Origin: Branchiostoma floridae
Lineage: Eukaryota; Chordata; Leptocardii; Amphioxiformes; Branchiostomatidae
Length of the DNA: 64,000 bases
Direction: 5' to 3'
NCBI RefSeq assembly: GCF_000003815.2
Contig: NC_049997.1
Span: forward strand, 5,120,543 to 5,184,542
The notes beneath the pieces were generated by a model. The model had not been told where the DNA came from, ran no database searches, and worked only from the letters and a program-made list of their open reading frames with translations. A program made the translations under genes and the position numbers. This document shows positions 58,200 to 64,000 of this stretch, piece after piece. How positions within the stretch are numbered: position 1 is the stretch's first letter; every line of letters starts with the position of its first letter.

Positions 58200-60690
58200 C
58201 CTAAGATCTGATGGCGGGAGTGAGTGGGGATCCCTCATGTAGGTTAGACCCTGGGAGCGACTGCATCCAATTAACAACTTTGATCCCCTGCGGGGCCCAA
58301 AGATCCACTATTATTTGGGCGCTCTGTGGGTGACAGTATTGCACGTTCTGTTTATCACGGCGCCACCGGTGCACCGACTCCGTCGAAGACAGCACGGTGC
58401 ACTCTGATTTTCATTATGTTTAGCCGAAAATGCTAAGGCATAATGTTTCTGATGAGCGAAACTCTTCTCTTATGGATGACCCCACTACTATAGACTCGGC
58501 TGTTCAAGGCTTAAGGGGGGTTAAGTCCCCCCTGTCCCTTCGCCATTCAGGCGTGTCAGGAATTCGGCCAGTTTTCCCCTTTGGGAGTCTTCCCGCGCCT
58601 TGTCGGGGCAAAGTCCGAGTCTGGGCGACAGTCTCACGTTTCCCCTGCCTGTTTCTAATCCAATCTAGTGTTTGTCCGGCTCACGCAGGCAAAAACACCG
58701 CCCTAGCGCCTCTAGTGGAGGGCGGATCCAATTTCCACAACCACCGGCCCAGAATTTTCCCACTATGGCGAACACGAGTTATTTTCTCGTTACCAGTAAG
58801 GTTGCAAAACAAAACACCAGAAGCAAAAGCTTACGTTGGTACAGCCAAGGTACATCAGAGTCAGTGTTTGTGAGGTCAACGTTAATTGTCCAGAAGGGAG
58901 TTGATTTTTTATTTCCAAGCGAATCCCTAAAACAAAATCTGTACGTCTGTCTGTCAGACGAATAGACACGGGCACGCGAAGCGGTAAGCTTCGAGCAGGT
59001 GTGGAAAGGCAAGACCGTACGAAAAATGTTTCAAACTCCCTTACCGCCACATCACTGTATGCTGAATTGGTGGGTTTGAAATGATAGTAGGATGGCGATT
59101 TGCATAGCAAACCTAAAATCGGGGAGTTTAAAACGTTACGATTTGTCTTTTTTTTTTAATTTTTACATTCGCTTCCAGATTACTAGTACCCACTGACCTA
59201 CCCACGATAAAAATAAGGACAAACAAAACCATGTGCATCTCTTAGTGGGCAACTTCCTTATGGTATGGTCACATTTTAAACTGGCATCGGGTAGATCAGT
59301 TTTCGGGAACGATGAATATGTTATGAAGAGAACCAAACATATGAACCCAAATAGGGGGTTGAATAGTTTAAAGGACGACGGGTGATCGCCCCGAGAGGGC
59401 CTTTCCCTTTTCGGAAGTATTATTTACCAGGCGCAGAAAAGGGGCGCAACTCACACACACATTACACCATGTGTGTATGTCTGTGTCAGTGTGTGTCTGT
59501 CTTTTTATGTTTACGGATATTTGTGGTCAGCATAACTTTGAACCTCTTGATGGATTGTAATGACATTTGGAATATGGATAGGTGTTATTTAGACGGTGAA
59601 GGTCAACTTTGTTAACGGTTCTTTTGCCCATCTGATCACTCCTCTGTGGCTGCCTCGTAATTATATGTTGATGACGTTATTTCAAAACCACTGTGCCTGC
59701 ATTGGAGGTCGTACGTCTAATTACTCGGTCAATAGACTCATCGTCTACTATTTATGAAGTTTTTCTTTCCTTTTTTACTTGTTAACACAAAACGGACTCT
59801 TGTCTTGTTATTAAAAAGGTTACCGTGTAAACAAAACAACGAGCATCATCTCACAGGTACGACCTAACGACATACCAAACAACATGCTGACGCCCCGAAC
59901 CAATTGTGAAATACAGCTTCGAAAATTTTCAAAATCTGCATTACGCTAAAATCAGGTTCGACAAATGATAACTGTTCTACTCACCCCTCTGGTTGTATTA
60001 CTATAGCTAAGGGCACAAACCGTCTAGATAATGTCTCCGCCAGTTGGACCACGAACAACCTTGCATACACTTACCTCAAACCATTTGCAATGGATGTGCG
60101 ACTTTTAGCCAGAGTTAGTCAATTTCAAAACACGTAGATATCTGTCACCTAAACAACACACATTTCCTTTAATTGTTCCCTTTTTTCATCCATTCATAAT
60201 ACAATGATGACAATGTGTTAAATGGGAAATTTAAATGGAGGATGCCTCTCTTCCCACAGGCACACAATGCTAAAAAATTAAAACTACTTCTAAGTTTTAA
60301 CGACTAAATTGTTTCCTGTTTATTGATGAAGCGAAGATGAAAGCAATCCACCCGCGCATCCGCAATTGCATCATCCCTTTGAAAGGGAATGACTCGGAAA
60401 GGGGCTGACGGATGGACGTGTAGACAAGTACCTATATAAAGTGTCGCGATCCGTATGTAAGAACTTGCGATATATTAACGCAGCTCGCCCTGATAATTCG
60501 TGGAATGTCCTTGCACTTAGCCTATATTTCAGAAGCTAAAACAGCCTGCAATTGCTTCTTGCTACCTCAGGTTTAGAAGTCATGTTCTTTTCATAGATGA
60601 AAGACTGAAGGAAGAAGTACACACTCTCTATATTTATTCTAAGAGTTGTTAGTAATGCAATAGCCGCCATGTTATTGATACAGCGGTCCT
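58200..60690. other. No supported gene
   Basis: Scattered open frames without domain signatures. A small palindrome (GGGGGGTTAAGTCCCCCC) is at about 58514-58532, and a fragment like the window-start repeat (GTGGTCAGCATAACTTTGAA) is at about 59524. Confidence 0.35.
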
Positions 60691-60699
60691 GACATCCAT

Positions 60700-60924
60700 A
60701 TCCCCAAGTTGTGTCCATACACCCACGTAGTGTCCTTACCCACAAGAAGTATCCATACCCCCACAGTAGTGTCCATACCCCAAATTGTGTCTGTCCCCCC
60801 AAGTAGTGTCCGTACCCTAAACAAGTGTCTGTACCCCCAATCAAGTAGTGTCCGCGGCCCCAAGTTGCGTTCGTACCCCGCAAGTAGTATCCGTACCCCA
60901 AAGATGTGTCCCTACTCCCATGTA
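60700..60924. repeat. Diverged units of the 19-bp minisatellite
   Basis: Variable units of the GTGTCCGTACCCCAAACAA type, many with AGTAGTGTCC, leading into the homogeneous array. Confidence 0.7.
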
Positions 60925-61418
60925 GTGTCCGTACACCAAACAAGTGTCCGTACACCAAACAAGTGTCCGCACCCCAAACAAGTGTCCGTACACCAAACAA
61001 GTGTCCGTACACCAAACAAGTGTCCGTACACCAAACAAGTGTCCGTACACCAAACAAGTGTCCGTACACCAAACAAGTGTCCGTACCCCAAACAAGTGTC
61101 CGCACCCCAAACAAGTGCCCGTACACCAAACAAGTGTCCGTACACCAAACAAGTGTCCGTACACCAAACAAGTGTCCATACCCCAAACAAGTGTCTGTAC
61201 CCCAAACAAGTGTCCGTACACCAAACAAGTGTCCGTACCCCAAACAAGTGTCCGTACACCAAACAAGTGTCCGTACCCCAAACAAGTGTCCGTACACCAA
61301 ACAAGTGTCCGTACCCCAAACAAGTGTCCGTACACCAAACAAGTGTCCGTACCCCAAACAAGTGTCCGTACACCAAACAAGTGTCCGTACCCCAAACAAG
61401 TGTCCGTACTCCGAAGTA
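60925..61418. repeat. 19-bp minisatellite, 26 units
   Basis: Exactly 26 x 19 bp of GTGTCCGTACACCAAACAA, with the alternative C at the ACACC/ACCCC position and rare other changes. Three units make 57 bp, so long frames stay open; these mirrored open frames on both strands are artefacts, not genes. Confidence 0.95.
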
Positions 61419-61450
61419 GTGTGCATAGAGATATATGCATGGACACTATG

Positions 61451-61698
61451 GCATCATTTCCGCGTCAAAATTTCGTATTGAAAAAGGTACCTTAAAGAAG
61501 CGAAAATAGACGTAAATACGTCTACGATGCTTTGAACAAAACGTCGTTTCGGTAGGCCTGAAGGGGCCTTATTATGGGATCATTTCCATGTCAAAATTTT
61601 GTATTGAAAAAGGTACCTTAAAGAAGCGAAAATAGACGTAAATACGTCTACGATGCTTTGAACAAAACGTCGTTTCGTAGGCCTGAAGAGGCCTTTTG
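61451..61698. repeat. Two tandem 126-bp units downstream of the SRCR exon
   Basis: Units at 61451 and 61577 share GTCAAAATTTCGTATTGAAA-like sequence, GGTACCTTAAAGAAGCG and ACGTAAATACGTCTACGATG. A partly decayed inverted copy is at 62288-62420, and a fragment at 62683-62752. The SRCR exon lies between the inverted copies. Confidence 0.8.
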
Positions 61699-61770
61699 AA
61701 CGATGCCCATACGTCCCCTTTGCATAGCTTAAATACGTGTACGATGTTTCAAGAGGGACGTGGTACTCAC

Positions 61771-62079
61771 CGCCAGAGCAGACGACACCAGCGTCCTCAT
61801 GGTGCCCACAGTTATGTGAGCCCCATCCGTTATGGGTGCAGTCTTCGATGCTTGTCTCGGAGCCCCCGCAGTTCAGGTTGTCCAGCCACATCGGGTCGGA
61901 CCCCGCCCCGAAGGCTGCTTCAGGTCGGGTCGCCACAGCGCCTCCGTATCCCAGCTGACGGCAGATGACGTTGGCGTCGTTCATGTCAAAAAAGTCGTCA
62001 CAGACCGTCCCCCACTGCCCGTCATGGTACACTTCAACCCTGCCCTCGCTGGACGAACTTCCGCCCATCAGTCGGATGC
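61771..62079 (-). CDS. SRCR domain exon
   Basis: 309 nt between acceptor TATCTTTTTCAG (AG at 62080-62081) and donor GGCG|GTGAGT (61770-61769), phase 1 at both ends, as usual for shuffled SRCR exons. It encodes about 103 residues: GRVEVYHDGQWGTVCDDFF, ANVICRQLGYGGA, MWLDNLNCGGSE, IEDCTHNGWGSHNCGHHEDA and GVVCS. The Cys pattern fits a group B SRCR domain. It would be extracellular, part of a multi-domain scavenger-receptor-type protein; flanking exons are not found in the window, so the gene may extend beyond it or be a lone exon. Confidence 0.85.
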
Positions 62080-62420
62080 CTGAAAAAGATACGTCATGGG
62101 GTGTAAACGTGACTCAACTTAAACTGGGTTCTCTTATATCTGTGCAGGTATATAGTTTAGGCAGTTTGTCTGTGTATCCCTATCGCAACATCGTGCACGT
62201 TTGTAGGCTTGTTTATGGTACGCACCTTAATGCGATATTTTCACACGGAAACTAAAGATGAAGTAAGGGATATTAGGAATCGTTCGTAAGGCCCCTTTCG
62301 TACTACCGAAACGACTTTTCCTTCGTGTTATAATTGAAGCATCATAGATGCATTTACGTTTAGTTTTTTTTATTTAAGGTACCTTTTTCATACGAACTTT
62401 TGACACGGAAATGATGCCAT

Positions 62421-63140
62421 ACAGGGTAACAATGATTTCAATTTCAAGTGAGACATTGTCATGTTTGAATGGGGGAAAGCGTTACGAAATGAACGATACC
62501 ATATGATAAAACACCGTCTGAATTACGATATCGTATACCTGATGACGATCATTTAAGGTACGTTTATAACGATACCTTAGAAAAGTGCTTTTTGCTGAGT
62601 ATAATGGAGTATATCGATATTTTTGTTCCGAGACGATATCGTATATACGTAAAACGATATCGTTTTAATCGAAAATTACGTATATCGTAGACGTATTTAC
62701 GCTATATTAAGGTACGTTTTTAGATACGATATTTTGACACGGAAATGATGCCATATGGACACTTATACGATCCTATCAATTGTTGCAAGTCATACATCTG
62801 TGACTGTTACGTATCTAATTTCTCACATCTGGCACGATAGGCGTTCCCAGAGATATTTCAACCCATCCCCTATCTGGTCAATTCCCTGGGCGGCGTACCT
62901 GTAAGCAATCCATTTCTCTGCTGTCATATGAGACCATATGAATGGCGAGGGAATGCCATCTTCCCACGCTTCAATAACTTAACATCTGGAGGAACGAAAG
63001 AATCATTTATCTTCACTGTTATTTGCTTTTGAATGTATATTTCATTACTCGTGCTATAATTCGTGGTAAAGAAACATACTTTTTAAAGATACTTTGCTGT
63101 ATGATACAAACTGCCCTTTTATCTCTATGTTGTACCTCAG
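62421..63140. other. No supported gene
   Basis: Rich in CGATATCG-like and ACGATATCGT phrases (62520-62690) and the fragment of the 126-bp repeat. No coding region supported. Confidence 0.35.
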
Positions 63141-63281
63141 GACGATTCGGTGCAAGCCGAACTGAGAAAGCTACGAGAGGTGTGCCTCGATCCCAACATT
63201 CATCTTGAAGATGAGTCGTACCCTGGACCGCCTGATCAAGGCAGGCACGCGGGCAAAACCCAACAAAAACATACTTTTTAA
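63141..63281 (+). CDS. Possible small terminal exon, unknown protein
   Basis: A strong acceptor (TTATCTCTATGTTGTACCTCAG) is followed by 46 codons with normal composition: DDSVQAELRKLREVCLDPNI, HLEDESYPGPPDQG, ending HTF and stop at 63279-63281. An ACATACTTTTTAAAGA repeat lies both before (about 63075) and at its end (about 63269). Family not recognised. Confidence 0.3.
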   Translation, partial: DDSVQAELRKLREVCLDPNIHLEDESYPGPPDQGRHAGKTQQKHTF

Positions 63282-64000
63282 AGAAAGCTTGCTGCACCTT
63301 AGGGTGGTAGTGGTACAAAGTGGTGCACAAGGTATAGCACAGTAAACATGAATACACTCTTCATGTCGTGTAGACTCAAATATGTACTTGAGATACATAG
63401 CAGGACCGGTCCGACCATTTTAAAGCTAAGGGCACAACCCGCCTTACGTGCAACTGCGTGGCGTCTACGTGCCACAACTGGCACTGGCAAACGGGCTGCT
63501 AACTTCAGCTCGGTCTTGCAGATGGGGCTTTGTGGACGGTTATAATTGTTACTTAATTCGAGGTGAGATATGGTCAGTGAGATGAGATCGCCCGTGTTGT
63601 GTTTTATAAGGTCAAAGGTCACCTAATAGCATTTGACGGTTCATTTCGTATGGGATCCTATACTGGTCTTCCCTTAACTGTTGGTAGGCATAATTTGGCA
63701 AGATGTAAATGTTTTGAAGGAATAACAGAAAAGTAAGAGAGGAAGTCCTAGTCACAATGAGTTTTGATTAGAGGATGTAGTGCTAAAAGATGACAAAACA
63801 GGACAGCCCACGATACAGAGCTAGTGATCCATTTTTGAAGAGCATTAAAGTTGGGTATCACCGTCCTACACATGGTGTGGCAGTTTCTGTGTTTGTTCAG
63901 GCCTAGTTGACAGGTCAGAATAAATGCGTTACTGATAACAAGAGCCACCCGTGAGAGAGAGCCACGAGGAAATAAGCACCACATGATCGCCTCCCCCCTT
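63282..64000. other. No supported feature
   Basis: Short frames on both strands without recognisable domains or splice context. Confidence 0.3.

Noticed and set aside
60536-61481. Long mirrored open frames of up to 296 codons on both strands
   Set aside because: They are the reading of a 19-bp tandem repeat that lacks stops in several frames. Composition is purely periodic and there is no start or splice context.
1-64000. CRISPR arrays, bacterial operons, riboswitches or phage genes
   Set aside because: Intron-containing animal genes, SINEs and MITEs show a eukaryotic genome. The tandem repeats have no spacer structure.

Overview
The window looks like draft-assembly chromosomal DNA of an invertebrate deuterostome, most likely an amphioxus (Branchiostoma). 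This is inferred from gene content (expanded TRIM-like, NXPE and SRCR genes), spliced genes in an AT-rich background, tRNA-derived SINEs with a deuterostome-type body, many small DNA transposons, and two runs of N (738-837 and 20873-21338). No species is proven.

The main content is a cluster of four paralogous genes for TRIM-type proteins: RING, two B-boxes and a coiled coil, followed by one to three MATH domains that resemble the MATH/TRAF domain of the deubiquitinase USP7. All four share one gene structure. A tiny first coding exon of 11 nt (Met-Pro/Ala-Lys plus two bases of an Arg codon) is joined by a phase-2 intron to one large exon. A GGCGGGAAA box lies 43-52 bp before each ATG. Gene A (minus, 12626 to 2958, two MATH) and gene B (plus, 14673 to 19189, three MATH, intact) are divergent with about 2 kb between their ATGs. 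Gene C (plus, 25555 to 29977) has lost half of MATH2 and is frame-broken. Gene D (minus, 54684 to 48515) carries a LINE insertion inside MATH1 and a second array contraction. A fifth copy survives only as a B-box/coiled-coil fragment at 44662-45020.

Gene C and gene D, with their upstream and downstream flanks, are arms of a large inverted duplication (about 24.9-33.0 kb against 46.3-55.1 kb). The centre of this palindrome (33-46 kb) holds an NXPE-family gene on the minus strand with an in-frame stop, an L1-like LINE 3' end, a SINE and dispersed repeats. The right end (55-64 kb) is repeat-rich, with a possible Ig exon, a degenerate zinc-finger-like remnant, a 26-unit 19-bp minisatellite and one clear SRCR exon.

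Mobile DNA is abundant. At least six Harbinger-like MITEs with GGCC termini and TTA/TAA target duplications are seen (two of them nested in other elements), along with pogo-like and CTGTAAATGC-type MITEs, CAGGGCTCGAAATAC elements, a 1.7-kb foldback, LINE remnants and SINEs. Much of it sits in the TRIM introns. The TRIM proteins would be expected to act as E3 ubiquitin ligases whose MATH arrays recruit substrates; this is inferred from the domains, not shown.
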